Notes under the pieces: generated by a model
Told to the model about the DNA's origin: nothing
Seen by the model: only the letters and a program-made list of their open reading frames with translations
Databases searched by the model: none
Program-made: the position numbers and the translations under genes
From: Bacteroidales bacterium
GTDB taxonomy: Bacteria > Bacteroidota > Bacteroidia > Bacteroidales > WCHB1-69
Assembly: GCA_017617445.1 (NCBI GenBank)
Contig: JAFZWE010000019.1
Location: forward strand, 1-41,793
DNA length: 41,793 bases
Direction: 5' to 3'
In this document: positions 8,479 through 17,154 of the stretch, piece after piece
How positions within the stretch are numbered: the stretch's first letter is position 1
Layout of the letters: each line of letters opens with the position of its first letter

Positions 8479-11073
8479 TTAGCGAATTACTGTAATTGTT
8501 CCGTTCAGGTCTCTGGTGGCGAGACCGGTGAGGGTATGGTATTTCACTTTGCACACATAATAATAGGTGCCGTCGGAGGATTCTCGGTGGGAGTACATGT
8601 CTTTCCCGTCCCAATGAATGTCGGTATCGGTGGTTTTGAAGACCAGCCGGCCCCAGCGGTTGTACAGGTAAAATTCCACGCCGGCTACATTTTCGTAAGG
8701 GAAGGGGATGAGTTCGTCGTTGTAGCCGTCTCCGTTCGGGGTGATGATGTTGGGAAGCTGGTAACTGGCGCAGTTCTCTCCGTCAAAACAGGTTTCTGCA
8801 GCGCGGGCAGACAGATTCCCCGCTGTGTCGATAGCCGCGATGGTGAAACATCCGACCACAAACGGCAGGTCGGAGAGCTGACGGTGGCAGGAGGCGGGAT
8901 AGCAGGACTCGTCATAGTAAAATGAGTCAATGATGACATAGTCATCGTCATACGTGGGTTTGTAATAAATATAGTATTGGTGGATGTCCAGGTAAGCGGA
9001 ATCAGAGGAGAACGACCAGCTCAAATCCACGCTTTGGCAGTCGGTGGTGACCGTGAGGGCAGGCACTTCCGGGGGAGTGAGGTCTGCGGGTACGGCGCAA
9101 TTTCGCTGCGAGCGGTTGTGGAAGGGGGCGATGGTGTCAGGGGCAAAGTAGCTTCCGCAGGCTTTGACGTAATAGCAATAGTTCTGCCCGTTTTGAAGGT
9201 TCTGATCCAGATACGACAACGTATCTTTTCCGACTACGGCAATGGAGTCAAAGGTGTGTAGGTCGGCATTTTGCCTGTAAATGACGTATTTGACATTGGT
9301 CCAGGGTACTTGTTCGTTCCATTGGAGCTGGAGTGCGCGGTCTGCCGGGGTGATGGAAAGCCGTACGGAGGAAGCCATATCAGAAGTCCCAGCCAACACC
9401 ATACTGTCGTTTACCTGTGCCCACAGTTCCACTTGGTAATAATAGGTCAAATCCTGTGTGTTTAGCTGGATATCTGTAAAAGTTGTGTCATCCAAGGAGT
9501 TGGAGGTGTGAATCAGTGCATTTTCGTAGGGGTTGGGGGATGTTCCTCTATAAAGGTGGTATTCGTAGTGAGGCCCGGGATACTGTATGGTGTCCAGTTC
9601 GCTGGCTTTCAGCCATTTCAAAAGAATGATGCCGTTCTCGCTGTCGGTCTCGTCTATATCCACATGGGTGATGCGGGGTACATCGTTGTGCAACAGGGTG
9701 CAGGCTTCGTCAGAAACATAGCTTTCGGAACCATCGTCAAAGAACGCCACCACGCGGTAACAGTATTCGGTCCCGTGGTAGAGGGGCAGCCCGCTTCCGT
9801 CATCCGTGAAATGGCAGTCTTGCCAGTTGTTGCAGTAGCCAATCAGACGGTAGCCGGTGTAACCGGGCAGGCCGGTTTCGCAGAGGTCTGGCTCAAATTC
9901 ATAGCTTCCGTTTCTGCGGTAGATGGCATATCCAGCCACATTGGTGCAGGTGTGTGAATCCCAGGAGAGTTGTATGGTGTTGCCTACGGGAAGGGCTACC
10001 AGGTTTTCTGGTGGGGGTGCCACCACAGTGACTAAAACAGTCTTGTAAGCGGATAGGTTGACCTGTGGCCCATTGTCAGCGGCTTTGAACAGGATGGAGT
10101 AGGGGGAGAGCTGGACGTGCTCGCAAGAGGTCTCCCACCAGAAGTGTCCGGTGACCGGAGGCGGGCCTTGGGCTGTGGTGAAGGTGGCGTGATGTTGTGC
10201 CAGCTGGAAAATCCCGCTTGTCGCGGTCAATGCCACTGAGGTGGAATTTGGGTCGGTGGCGGTCACGTCAAAGCGCAATGTATCGCCGGCGGTGATGCAG
10301 GTGTCTTCTATTGTATGGATGGTGGGTGGCTCGTTGTTGCACGGAATAATGGTGATCTGCATGTCACGGATAACACTGCCGATGAGCACGCCGTGCCGCC
10401 ACTCCTTGATCATGATGGCGATGTTGTATTCGCCCTGCATGACGGGGGAGTCCCAGATCAGGTCACCGGTCTGCGGGTCAATTCGGATATAGCTGCTGGC
10501 TTGGGGCAATGCATATCCGGGAATGTCCTCCCCGTCATATCCCCGGCAGGTGACCAGACTGTAGCTCAAGCTGTCGCCATCGGCATCGTAAGCGCCGGGA
10601 TTGTGGTAGTACAGGTGGTGCAGACATCCGTCGTCAATGGGGGGATTCAGCAATTGGGGAGAGGAATTCGCTCCCAGAAAGGGATTGATGATCAGCACGG
10701 TTTCAAGATAGAACGGGATGTTGACGGAATTGGGAATGTTGATGATGCCATCGTTGCGGTTGGGGTCCTCCAGTGAAACGGCGTATGTCCCGGTGGTGGG
10801 GAAGGTGTGCTCCGCGATATAAATGTTGCGACTGATGTCATTGGCCATGTTGACCTTGCTGTTGCGGGGCACAACAGATGAGGTTCCGTCTCCCCACAGG
10901 ATTTCAAGTTCCGGGCGGTCTGCCGCGCTGGGGGTGTAGGTGTAGGTCAGGATGGTGAAACGATAGGTGAGTCCGCTGACATGTTCGTAGGTGATTTCCC
11001 CGGCACGCTGGTGCGTGGCGAATGCGGCACAGGAGCCGAGGAAAAACAGCAATACGGTCAGCAGTCGTTTCAT
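8479..11073 (-). CDS. T9SS type-B sorted surface protein with FN3-like domains
   Basis: The product is 864 residues. A signal peptide (about 1-20) is followed by a PKD/cadherin-like N-terminal region. A D-A-D-G-D-S-L-S-Y motif near 180 is typical of Bacteroidota cadherin-like domains. Several fibronectin type III-like domains follow between about 350 and 760. From about 773 to the end there is a clear gliding-motility-associated C-terminal domain: I-I-T-P-N-G-D-G-Y-N-D, then Y-N-R-W-G, then W-D-G-K and D-G-T-Y-Y-Y. That domain is the type-B sorting signal for the type IX secretion system, so the protein should be exported across the outer membrane. The gene starts 11 nt after the M23 peptidase gene and is probably co-transcribed with it. 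Binding partner unknown. It is direct evidence that the genome should encode a T9SS. Confidence 0.92.
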   Translation of the reverse strand: MKRLLTVLLFFLGSCAAFATHQRAGEITYEHVSGLTYRFTILTYTYTPSAADRPELEILWGDGTSSVVPRNSKVNMANDISRNIYIAEHTFPTTGTYAVSLEDPNRNDGIINIPNSVNIPFYLETVLIINPFLGANSSPQLLNPPIDDGCLHHLYYHNPGAYDADGDSLSYSLVTCRGYDGEDIPGYALPQASSYIRIDPQTGDLIWDSPVMQGEYNIAIMIKEWRHGVLIGSVIRDMQITIIPCNNEPPTIHTIEDTCITAGDTLRFDVTATDPNSTSVALTATSGIFQLAQHHATFTTAQGPPPVTGHFWWETSCEHVQLSPYSILFKAADNGPQVNLSAYKTVLVTVVAPPPENLVALPVGNTIQLSWDSHTCTNVAGYAIYRRNGSYEFEPDLCETGLPGYTGYRLIGYCNNWQDCHFTDDGSGLPLYHGTEYCYRVVAFFDDGSESYVSDEACTLLHNDVPRITHVDIDETDSENGIILLKWLKASELDTIQYPGPHYEYHLYRGTSPNPYENALIHTSNSLDDTTFTDIQLNTQDLTYYYQVELWAQVNDSMVLAGTSDMASSVRLSITPADRALQLQWNEQVPWTNVKYVIYRQNADLHTFDSIAVVGKDTLSYLDQNLQNGQNYCYYVKACGSYFAPDTIAPFHNRSQRNCAVPADLTPPEVPALTVTTDCQSVDLSWSFSSDSAYLDIHQYYIYYKPTYDDDYVIIDSFYYDESCYPASCHRQLSDLPFVVGCFTIAAIDTAGNLSARAAETCFDGENCASYQLPNIITPNGDGYNDELIPFPYENVAGVEFYLYNRWGRLVFKTTDTDIHWDGKDMYSHRESSDGTYYYVCKVKYHTLTGLATRDLNGTITVIR

Positions 11074-11084
11074 GGCAAACGTCT

Positions 11085-12167
11085 TTATTTGACACGGATC
11101 TTGTCGTCCGCTTTGATTTTGGTGTCTTCTGTGATATTGTTCAACTGGCAGATTTTTTGGACGGTAGTGCCATGCTTTTTGGCAATGCCGTACAGGGTGT
11201 CTCCCCGCTGGATGGTGTAATATACGGCCTTGTCAGACGGTGCTTGTGCGGATTCGGGAGCGGGCGATACCGGCTGTTTGTCTTGCTGGGGCTGTGCGGT
11301 GGGGACTTTTGCATCGGATGGCTTGCTTTCTGTTTTTTCCTGGGTTTCCATCTCGTTTTTTTGAACAGTCTCGGTTTTCACTGTTGGTTTTTTTTCCTGC
11401 TGTTGGGATTGAAAACTGTTGACAGTGGTGTTGGGGGTGTTCTCCACCTCTTTTTCTTCGGGGGTTGCGGGAGTGGAGTCCACATCGGAAGCGCCCAAAG
11501 AAAGCACGTTGCTCCACAGTCTGCCTGTGGTGAAATCTATCATTTTGGCGGGGTTGAAATGCTCGAAGAGGAAACGTACCTCAAAGTGAAGGTGTTCGGT
11601 GGAGGCGCGGCCCGTGCGTCCGGCAAGACCCACGCACTGCCCCGCTTTGATGATTTGGTCCGGCTTTACAGTGATGGCATTCAAATGCGCGTACACGGTC
11701 TCCAGCCCGTTGTAGTGTCTGACCACAACGATGTTGCCGTAGTCTCCATACACTTTGGCCATGCGCACCACGCCGTCAAAACAGCTGACGATGGTGTCGT
11801 TCAGACGCTGTTTCAGGTCAATGCCGGTGTGCATCCGTCCGCTGCGCATCCCGTATTCAGAGATGACCTTGTAGTTTTTGCAGGGCATGGTAAACGGGGT
11901 GTTGTTGTCCACCAGGATGATTTTCAGCTCCTGCTCTGCGGTGAAGGAAAAGCCGAGGGATTTGGCTCTCACATGATCGTAACTCCAGCATTGCTGGTAA
12001 AGGTTGTAGGAGGGGATCATATAATCTTCTGTGATGAATCTTGCGCGGTCCTGTCCGGCTGTGGCTGATTCATCCGACGGAATGGCAAGGCCATCGTCTT
12101 GTGCCAGTAATTGGCCGGTGGCCAATATGGCGGAAATTGCGAGGAATAAAAAAGTTTTTTTGATCAT
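11085..12167 (-). CDS. M23 metallopeptidase with C-terminal LysM domain
   Basis: The product is 360 residues with a signal peptide ending at L-L-A-Q. The LytM/M23 catalytic domain carries the expected zinc ligands H113 and D117 (HTGID) and H194 in the H-L-H motif, with H161 and H192 as the other active-site histidines, so it should be active. A long Q/E/K/T/P-rich linker (about 230-310) leads to a LysM peptidoglycan-binding module (about 314-360; [13 protein letters not shown]). It probably cuts peptide cross-bridges of peptidoglycan in the periplasm. Its start overlaps the rfaE2 stop by 4 bp (ATGA), indicating translational coupling. Most Bacteroidota paralogues are cell-wall remodelling enzymes; the exact cleavage site is not readable. 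Confidence 0.94.
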   Translation of the reverse strand: MIKKTFLFLAISAILATGQLLAQDDGLAIPSDESATAGQDRARFITEDYMIPSYNLYQQCWSYDHVRAKSLGFSFTAEQELKIILVDNNTPFTMPCKNYKVISEYGMRSGRMHTGIDLKQRLNDTIVSCFDGVVRMAKVYGDYGNIVVVRHYNGLETVYAHLNAITVKPDQIIKAGQCVGLAGRTGRASTEHLHFEVRFLFEHFNPAKMIDFTTGRLWSNVLSLGASDVDSTPATPEEKEVENTPNTTVNSFQSQQQEKKPTVKTETVQKNEMETQEKTESKPSDAKVPTAQPQQDKQPVSPAPESAQAPSDKAVYYTIQRGDTLYGIAKKHGTTVQKICQLNNITEDTKIKADDKIRVK

Positions 12168-12640
12168 AAAAGGTTTGGTTTAATGTGTTGTTGCAATGTT
12201 TTGGTGGTGGAATATCCTTCCACAAAGGGGAGGGTGGTCACCTGGCCGCCGTTGCTTGTCACGAAGTCCGCGCCGACGATGTCGCAGATGCGGTAGTCTC
12301 CGCCTTTGACGAGAATGTCCGGGCGGATGTGGCGGATCAGTTGTTCGGGGGTGTCTTCTTCAAAGAGGATGACACAGTCCACACTGCTGAGGGCGGCCAG
12401 CACCAGGGCTCTGTCTGCCTCGCGGTTGACGGGGCGTCCGGGACCTTTCAGCCGCCGCACGGAGGAGTCGCTGTTCAGCCCGACGACAAGGAAATCCCCC
12501 AGGTCACGCGCTTGTGCCAGATAGGTGACATGCCCGCGGTGGAGAAGGTCGAAGCATCCGTTGGTGAACACTACCGTGCCTTCGGGCCGCTGCCATGCCC
12601 TCGCAGGGATGATTTTACGTTCCAATTCCGCGATTCCCAT
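12164..12640 (-). CDS. rfaE2: D-glycero-beta-D-manno-heptose 1-phosphate adenylyltransferase
   Basis: The product is 158 residues and covers only the nucleotidyltransferase half of HldE. The HxGH-type nucleotide-binding motif is in [12 protein letters not shown] (H34-H37). A downstream L-K-G-P-G-R-P-V-N segment and a V-K-G-G-D-Y motif are typical of RfaE2. The enzyme activates heptose 1-phosphate to ADP-heptose for lipopolysaccharide or other glycans. The kinase half (RfaE1) is not in the window and should be encoded elsewhere. The gene overlaps its upstream membrane-protein neighbour by one base and the downstream peptidase by four, so the three are translated as a unit. Confidence 0.93.
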   Translation of the reverse strand: MGIAELERKIIPARAWQRPEGTVVFTNGCFDLLHRGHVTYLAQARDLGDFLVVGLNSDSSVRRLKGPGRPVNREADRALVLAALSSVDCVILFEEDTPEQLIRHIRPDILVKGGDYRICDIVGADFVTSNGGQVTTLPFVEGYSTTKTLQQHIKPNLL

Positions 12641-13686
12641 TATTCCCTCCTTTTGACAAATGCCGTGGCGATGAGTGAGAAGGTGCCCAGTACCAACACC
12701 TGCAGGGTCTGCACACCCCAGCCGATCCAGCCTGCCGCCAAACCGGGAGCATACATGGAAGACCCACTGTAAAGTACAATCATGGCGGCAATAATCAACG
12801 GATAGGTGCCGATGCCGCCAGGGCCGATCAAAAATCCGATATTGCCCATGGCAAAGACGCTGAATATCATGATGAAGGTGTAACCGTTCAAAAAGTCAAA
12901 GGCTTGGAAACAGAACACGGTCTCCAGAATCCAAAGCACCCAGATGAACAGGGAGTAGAAGATGAATAGCCAGGGATGGCGCACATCCTTGATGGAGATG
13001 AGACCTTGCCAGATTCCCACAAAGAAATTCTTGATTTTGACGAAGAAAGCCACCTTGGACCACCATTTCCGGGTCAGGACGGCCACGATGATGAAAACAA
13101 TGACCACCCCAAGTATGATGTACAGGGTGCGGTTGCCCGCCGTGGTGCTGAACTTGGCATGGAGACTTTCGCGAAGGGTCATGTCGCCGACATGAAGCGT
13201 GTCCATCAATCCTGTATTCAAGGCAAATGCCGATATGATGATGAGCATCATGATGATGAAGTCCACGGCCCGTTCGGTCACCACAGTGCCGAGGGATTTT
13301 TCAAAAGGAACCCTCTCGTATCGTTGAAGGAATGTGCAACGGAGCACTTCTCCTAATCGTGGAAAAATGTAATTTGCTAAATAGCAAACCATTACGGAGT
13401 AAAAAACCATGCTTCGCCGCGTGTTGTATCCCATGGGCTCAAGCAGCTGGCGGTTTCGCAAAGCACGCACATAGTTGGAAAAAGCACCGGCCAGGAATGC
13501 CAGAAACAGAAACACCCATGCCGAGCCGCGAGTGACCTGCCGGGCGCTCTCTTTCAAATGGCCAACGTCTTCCGGAGTGAGTTTGCGAACGGAAATCCAA
13601 ATGAAAAATACCCCAATGCCAAGGAAAAACAACAGTTTGAGCGTTTTTTTCAAAACCTCAGACCACTTTATTTTCTTTTTCTCCAT
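12640..13686 (-). CDS. Lysylphosphatidylglycerol synthase transmembrane / flippase-like protein (UPF0104)
   Basis: The product is 348 residues with about seven or eight hydrophobic segments spread along its length (the first near 17-33). The conserved P-R-L-G-E-V-L-R loop (R110-R116) and the E-R at 138-139 match the PF03706 family. This is the membrane half of MprF without the lysyl-transferase domain. In Bacteroidota such stand-alone proteins are annotated as flippase-like, possibly moving lipid-linked substrates. It heads the leftward block: a TATTTTTG box at 13712-13705 sits about 19 nt from its ATG. It overlaps rfaE2 by one base. The substrate is unknown. Confidence 0.88.
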   Translation of the reverse strand: MEKKKIKWSEVLKKTLKLLFFLGIGVFFIWISVRKLTPEDVGHLKESARQVTRGSAWVFLFLAFLAGAFSNYVRALRNRQLLEPMGYNTRRSMVFYSVMVCYLANYIFPRLGEVLRCTFLQRYERVPFEKSLGTVVTERAVDFIIMMLIIISAFALNTGLMDTLHVGDMTLRESLHAKFSTTAGNRTLYIILGVVIVFIIVAVLTRKWWSKVAFFVKIKNFFVGIWQGLISIKDVRHPWLFIFYSLFIWVLWILETVFCFQAFDFLNGYTFIMIFSVFAMGNIGFLIGPGGIGTYPLIIAAMIVLYSGSSMYAPGLAAGWIGWGVQTLQVLVLGTFSLIATAFVKRRE

Positions 13687-13704
13687 CGTACAAAATTAAG
13701 TCTG

Positions 13705-13712
13705 CAAAAATA
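13705..13712 (-). promoter_or_regulatory. -7 box for the leftward envelope block
   Basis: On the minus strand the bases read TATTTTTG, a full match to TAnnTTTG, and the flippase ATG follows after 18 nt. No good TTTG is seen at the expected -33 distance. Transcription would begin near 13698, giving a leader of about 12 nt. Confidence 0.6.
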
Positions 13713-13778
13713 CATGTTTTTTGTGGATAAATCGCTTTTTTTTCACTGAATTTTTATTCATCTTAAATCAGCCTGAGC

Positions 13779-13810
13779 ATTGCCGTTGTGAAAAAAAATG
13801 TGTATTTTTG
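13779..13810 (+). promoter_or_regulatory. Promoter of the histidine kinase operon
   Basis: ATTG (13779-13782), a 20-base spacer and TATTTTTG (13803-13810) fit the Bacteroidota consensus with one mismatch in the -33 element. The predicted transcription start (about 13816) lies downstream of the longest in-frame ATG (13788), which fixes the kinase start at 13833. Confidence 0.7.
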
Positions 13811-13832
13811 CCCCTCCAAAAAAACGCAGCAC

Positions 13833-15293
13833 ATGGGACGCAAACGCCGCATCTTCATCCTTGTGTGGGTCATTTTGCTTATGAGCATGGTGACCTACCT
13901 CTTCGTCTCGTTCGTCCAGCTGTATATCCAGGCCGAAAAGGCGCAGAAAATCAGGTTCACTGGGGAAGTACTGGCTGCTGGAAGAGACATGGCTGCGGAA
14001 ATCAACAAGCACATCAACTCCGAGTTCCTCAAGGATTCCACTATGTTTTACCCCTCCACGGACGCTGATGGCGGACGCACCCTCATGGTGATGAAAAACG
14101 GCGTCCCGCATGCCCTCGTCAACGAGGTGATCGCGGACTATCGCGGGCAGCTGATCGTGCTGGACAGGGACACCAACTACTTCCATACGGATGACAGCAC
14201 CCATCTGGTGGTGGTAGATACCATTGCCACCAATTATTCAGCCTATACGGACTCCATCCTGCTCCAAATTCCTCCCGAGTTCTTTTCCAATGTCATCAAA
14301 AAGCATCTTCGCAACCATAACTTGAATCTGGATTTCCAGTATGGAGTCTATAATTTCCCCAAACAGATATTCGTCTTCAACCCCCATCATTTGATGAACA
14401 AGTATCTGGACCAATACTATGTTTTTGCCCTTCGCACCAACAATTCTGAGGTTTACACTCATTACCTGATTCTTCATTTTCCATCAGAACGCACTTTCTT
14501 CCTGAAGAAAATGGCCAACATCGTTGTCCCCATCATCATCATTGTCTTCCTCTTGGCGGTACTGATGGTCATCATGCTCATCTCCATCGGACAGCAGAAA
14601 CATAACCACGATGCCAAAAATGACTTCATCAACAACATGACCCACGAGTTCAAGACACCGCTCTCCACCATTTCGCTGGCTTGTGAGGCTCTGTCTGATG
14701 AAAGTATCCATAATGACCCGCAGACAGTCATGTCGTTCCTGAACATGATCAAGGAGGAAAATGTGCGGCTGCAGAAAATGGTGACCAACATCCTTCAGCT
14801 TGCACAGCTCAAAAAAGGACAATTGAAACTTCAAATTGAACCGGTGAACATACATGCGCAGCTCAACAGTATCGTGCGCAATTTCTCGCTCCAAGTCTCT
14901 AATCTGGGCGGCCGCATCATCACCCGCTTCAACGCCCCCCATCCCGTTATTGCCGCTGATAAGTCGCATATTGAGAGCATTTTCATTAACTTGATTGAAA
15001 ACAGTTTGAAATATTGTGACAAAGTTCCCGTTATAGAAATCATCACGTCAGAGGAACATGGGATGCTGCTGGTCTCCGTTAAGGATAATGGGGTGGGAAT
15101 GAGCAAGAAACAGCAGAAACATGTTTTTGACGAGTTTTTCCGAGTCTCTCGGGGCAATGTGCATGACAATAGGGGATATGGACTCGGCTTGCATTTTGTG
15201 AAGCAAATCGTCACCCTCCATGGAGGACGAATACAACTGGAAAGCGAAGTGGGGAAGGGGAGTTGTTTTACTATTTATTTACCTATAAAATAA
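13833..15293 (+). CDS. Sensor histidine kinase (RprX-like)
   Basis: The product is 486 residues from the ATG at 13833; the frame is open to 13788, but that ATG lies inside the promoter. A transmembrane helix near 5-25 is followed by a periplasmic sensor region of about 200 residues and a second helix near 215-240. The HisKA box is T-H-E-F-K-T-P with the phospho-acceptor H271. The ATPase domain shows N-box N-L-I-E-N-S-L-K-Y, G1 D-N-G-V-G-M, F-box F-D-E-F-F-R and G2 G-Y-G-L-G-L. It should sense an envelope signal and phosphorylate the response regulator encoded 6 nt downstream. The cytoplasmic part resembles Bacteroides RprX; the sensor region is not one I recognise, so the stimulus is unknown. 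Confidence 0.93.
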   Translation: MGRKRRIFILVWVILLMSMVTYLFVSFVQLYIQAEKAQKIRFTGEVLAAGRDMAAEINKHINSEFLKDSTMFYPSTDADGGRTLMVMKNGVPHALVNEVIADYRGQLIVLDRDTNYFHTDDSTHLVVVDTIATNYSAYTDSILLQIPPEFFSNVIKKHLRNHNLNLDFQYGVYNFPKQIFVFNPHHLMNKYLDQYYVFALRTNNSEVYTHYLILHFPSERTFFLKKMANIVVPIIIIVFLLAVLMVIMLISIGQQKHNHDAKNDFINNMTHEFKTPLSTISLACEALSDESIHNDPQTVMSFLNMIKEENVRLQKMVTNILQLAQLKKGQLKLQIEPVNIHAQLNSIVRNFSLQVSNLGGRIITRFNAPHPVIAADKSHIESIFINLIENSLKYCDKVPVIEIITSEEHGMLLVSVKDNGVGMSKKQQKHVFDEFFRVSRGNVHDNRGYGLGLHFVKQIVTLHGGRIQLESEVGKGSCFTIYLPIK

Positions 15294-15299
15294 TTAATT

Positions 15300-15983
15300 A
15301 TGGAAAAGTCTTGTAGAATTTTATTGGCTGAAGATGATGTCAACTTGGGAAAAGTTCTCGTCACCTACTTGAGCGCAAAGGGCTTTGCGGTCACCCATGC
15401 CAACAACGGCGAAGTGGCATACGAAATGTTCTGCTCTTCCGATTTCGATATTTGTCTGGTGGATGTGATGATGCCGATCCAAGATGGATTTACCTTGGCC
15501 AAAAGCATTCGGAAGATGGATAAGAAAATTCCGATTATCTTCTTGACTGCCAAGAATATGCAGGAGGATATCATTGAGGGGCTCTCCATTGGCGACGACT
15601 ATGTCACTAAACCGTTCTCCATGGAGGTGCTGCTGGCTCGCATCCAGACGGTCCTCCGCCGCTCCATGCCGGAAGATAACACCCCCGTTGCCTCCACTAT
15701 CGGAAACATCTCGTTCGATGCCAACAAACAGATTCTTACTGCAGGTGACCAGAAGATAGAGATCACCACCCGCGAGACAGAACTTCTCCAAATGCTTCTT
15801 GACAAGCACAATGACGTGCTGGAACGCGGTTTCGCCCTAAAAAAAATCTGGGGAGACGACAGCTACTACAACGCCCGCAGCATGGATGTTTATATCGCCA
15901 AGCTGCGCCGTATGTTCAAAGAGCTTGACCCCAATGTGCGCATCGTGAATGTACATGGCGTCGGTTTCAAATTGGTTTGGTAA
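15300..15983 (+). CDS. rprY: OmpR-family response regulator (RprY-like)
   Basis: The product is 227 residues. The receiver domain has the acidic pocket E11-D12-D13, phospho-acceptor D55, T83 and K104. A winged-helix DNA-binding domain occupies about 130-227 (T-T-R-E-T-E-L-L near the middle, V-H-G-V-G-F-K-L at the end). The start of the receiver and the P-I-I-F-L-T-A-K segment closely resemble Bacteroides RprY. One oddity: the usual G-A-D-D-Y before K104 reads G-D-D-Y, one residue shorter. It follows the kinase by 6 nt and precedes the permease by 31 nt. Target genes cannot be read; sites near its own operon or the envelope genes are plausible. Confidence 0.93.
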   Translation: MEKSCRILLAEDDVNLGKVLVTYLSAKGFAVTHANNGEVAYEMFCSSDFDICLVDVMMPIQDGFTLAKSIRKMDKKIPIIFLTAKNMQEDIIEGLSIGDDYVTKPFSMEVLLARIQTVLRRSMPEDNTPVASTIGNISFDANKQILTAGDQKIEITTRETELLQMLLDKHNDVLERGFALKKIWGDDSYYNARSMDVYIAKLRRMFKELDPNVRIVNVHGVGFKLVW

Positions 15984-16014
15984 TCCTTATTGGTTGATTG
16001 GTAGTTAAAAGGAA

Positions 16015-17094
16015 ATGTTGAGGTTTATCCTGAAACGTGTCGGTTATGGTTTTTTGCTTCTGTGGGGCGTGATCACCCTTGTCTTTTTCCTTTTTACCAT
16101 CCTTCCCTCTGACCCTGTCGCCGAACTGATGGGACAACACTCTGACAAGAAGACGGAAGCCGCGATCCGACACTCTTTGGGCTTGGATCTTCCCGTGACA
16201 GTGCAATACCTGGCCTATCTCAACGATTTGTCCCCCGTCTCCTGGCATAAAACGACTGACCCGAATTCCTTTTTTTATCTGAATGACAAAAACTATCGCT
16301 ACACCAAAATGATCTCCTTTAAGGAGTCTGCCCTGGTGCTCAAAGTTCCCTACATGCGCCGCTCCTATCATGGAGACCGGCCCGTGGCGGACATCATTAC
16401 CGAAGCCTTCCCAAAAACCATGCTGCTCGCCATCGTTTCTATCATTTTTGGCATTGTGGTGGGCATTTTTATCGGTGTGCTCTGCGCCATTTACCATGGT
16501 ACTTGGTTTGACAAATCCGCTCTCTTGGTGGCTGTGCTCGGCATGTCAGTGCCCTCCTTCTTTGTCGCCATCCTTCTGGCTTGGATATTTGCTTTTCTGC
16601 TGTCGGATTACACCGGCCTCAGCATGTTTGGCAGCCTTTATTCCGTGGATGATTACGGCCGCGGGGTGTATGTGGATATGAAGAATATTATCCTGCCTGC
16701 AATTACACTGGGTATCAGACCGTTGGCCATCGTTATTGAATTGACCAAAAATTCTGTGCTGGACGTCATGTCCCAAGATTATATCCGTACAGCAAAGGCC
16801 AAGGGGGTGGCTCCTTCGCGTATTATGTTGAAACACGCCTTGAAAAACGCCCTTAACCCCGTGGTGACCGCCATTTCCGGGTGGCTGGCCTCTCTTCTGG
16901 CCGGCGCCGTTTTTGTGGAGTATATTTTTGACTGGAAAGGAATGGGCGTGGTGATTGTCAATGCATTGAACCAAAATGATTTGCCCGTTTTAATGGGCGC
17001 ACTTTTATATGTCTCCATCATCCTTGTGGTGATTAACTTGATTGTAGATATCATTTACGGCTGGCTCGACCCGCGTGTCAAGACTGCCGCATGA
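16015..17094 (+). CDS. Oligopeptide/dipeptide ABC transporter permease (DppB/OppB family)
   Basis: The product is 359 residues. The first membrane helix carries the DppB N-terminal signature, including L-P-S-D-P. A large periplasmic insert of roughly 90 residues (about 45-135) follows; such long inserts are usual in Bacteroidota members. Five further helices fill the C-terminal half. The cytoplasmic EAA loop, which contacts the ATPase, lies around A-K-G-V-A-P-S (about 260-275). No DppC, ATPase or binding-protein gene is adjacent, so the partners must be elsewhere. It follows the response regulator after 31 nt with an AAAGGAAATG start context, and the acetate kinase gene starts 60 nt after it. 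The substrate is presumably peptides, by family only. Confidence 0.92.
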   Translation: MLRFILKRVGYGFLLLWGVITLVFFLFTILPSDPVAELMGQHSDKKTEAAIRHSLGLDLPVTVQYLAYLNDLSPVSWHKTTDPNSFFYLNDKNYRYTKMISFKESALVLKVPYMRRSYHGDRPVADIITEAFPKTMLLAIVSIIFGIVVGIFIGVLCAIYHGTWFDKSALLVAVLGMSVPSFFVAILLAWIFAFLLSDYTGLSMFGSLYSVDDYGRGVYVDMKNIILPAITLGIRPLAIVIELTKNSVLDVMSQDYIRTAKAKGVAPSRIMLKHALKNALNPVVTAISGWLASLLAGAVFVEYIFDWKGMGVVIVNALNQNDLPVLMGALLYVSIILVVINLIVDIIYGWLDPRVKTAA

Positions 17095-17129
17095 ATTTTT
17101 TTAGTATAAAATTTTATTAAGTAATTATA

Positions 17130-17140
17130 AATCAAATTAT
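17130..17140 (+). promoter_or_regulatory. Shared leader 11-mer AATCAAATTAT upstream of ackA
   Basis: This 11-mer lies 14 nt before the ackA ATG. The same 11-mer precedes three other genes in the window in the same orientation (minus strand 4111-4101 and 6275-6265, plus strand 28207-28217). It is probably part of an AT-rich translation-enhancing leader. Confidence 0.4.
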
Positions 17141-17154
17141 TAAAAACAAAAAGT

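Noticed and set aside
13788-13832. Longer start for the histidine kinase at 13788
   Set aside because: It sits within the predicted promoter, upstream of the likely transcription start.
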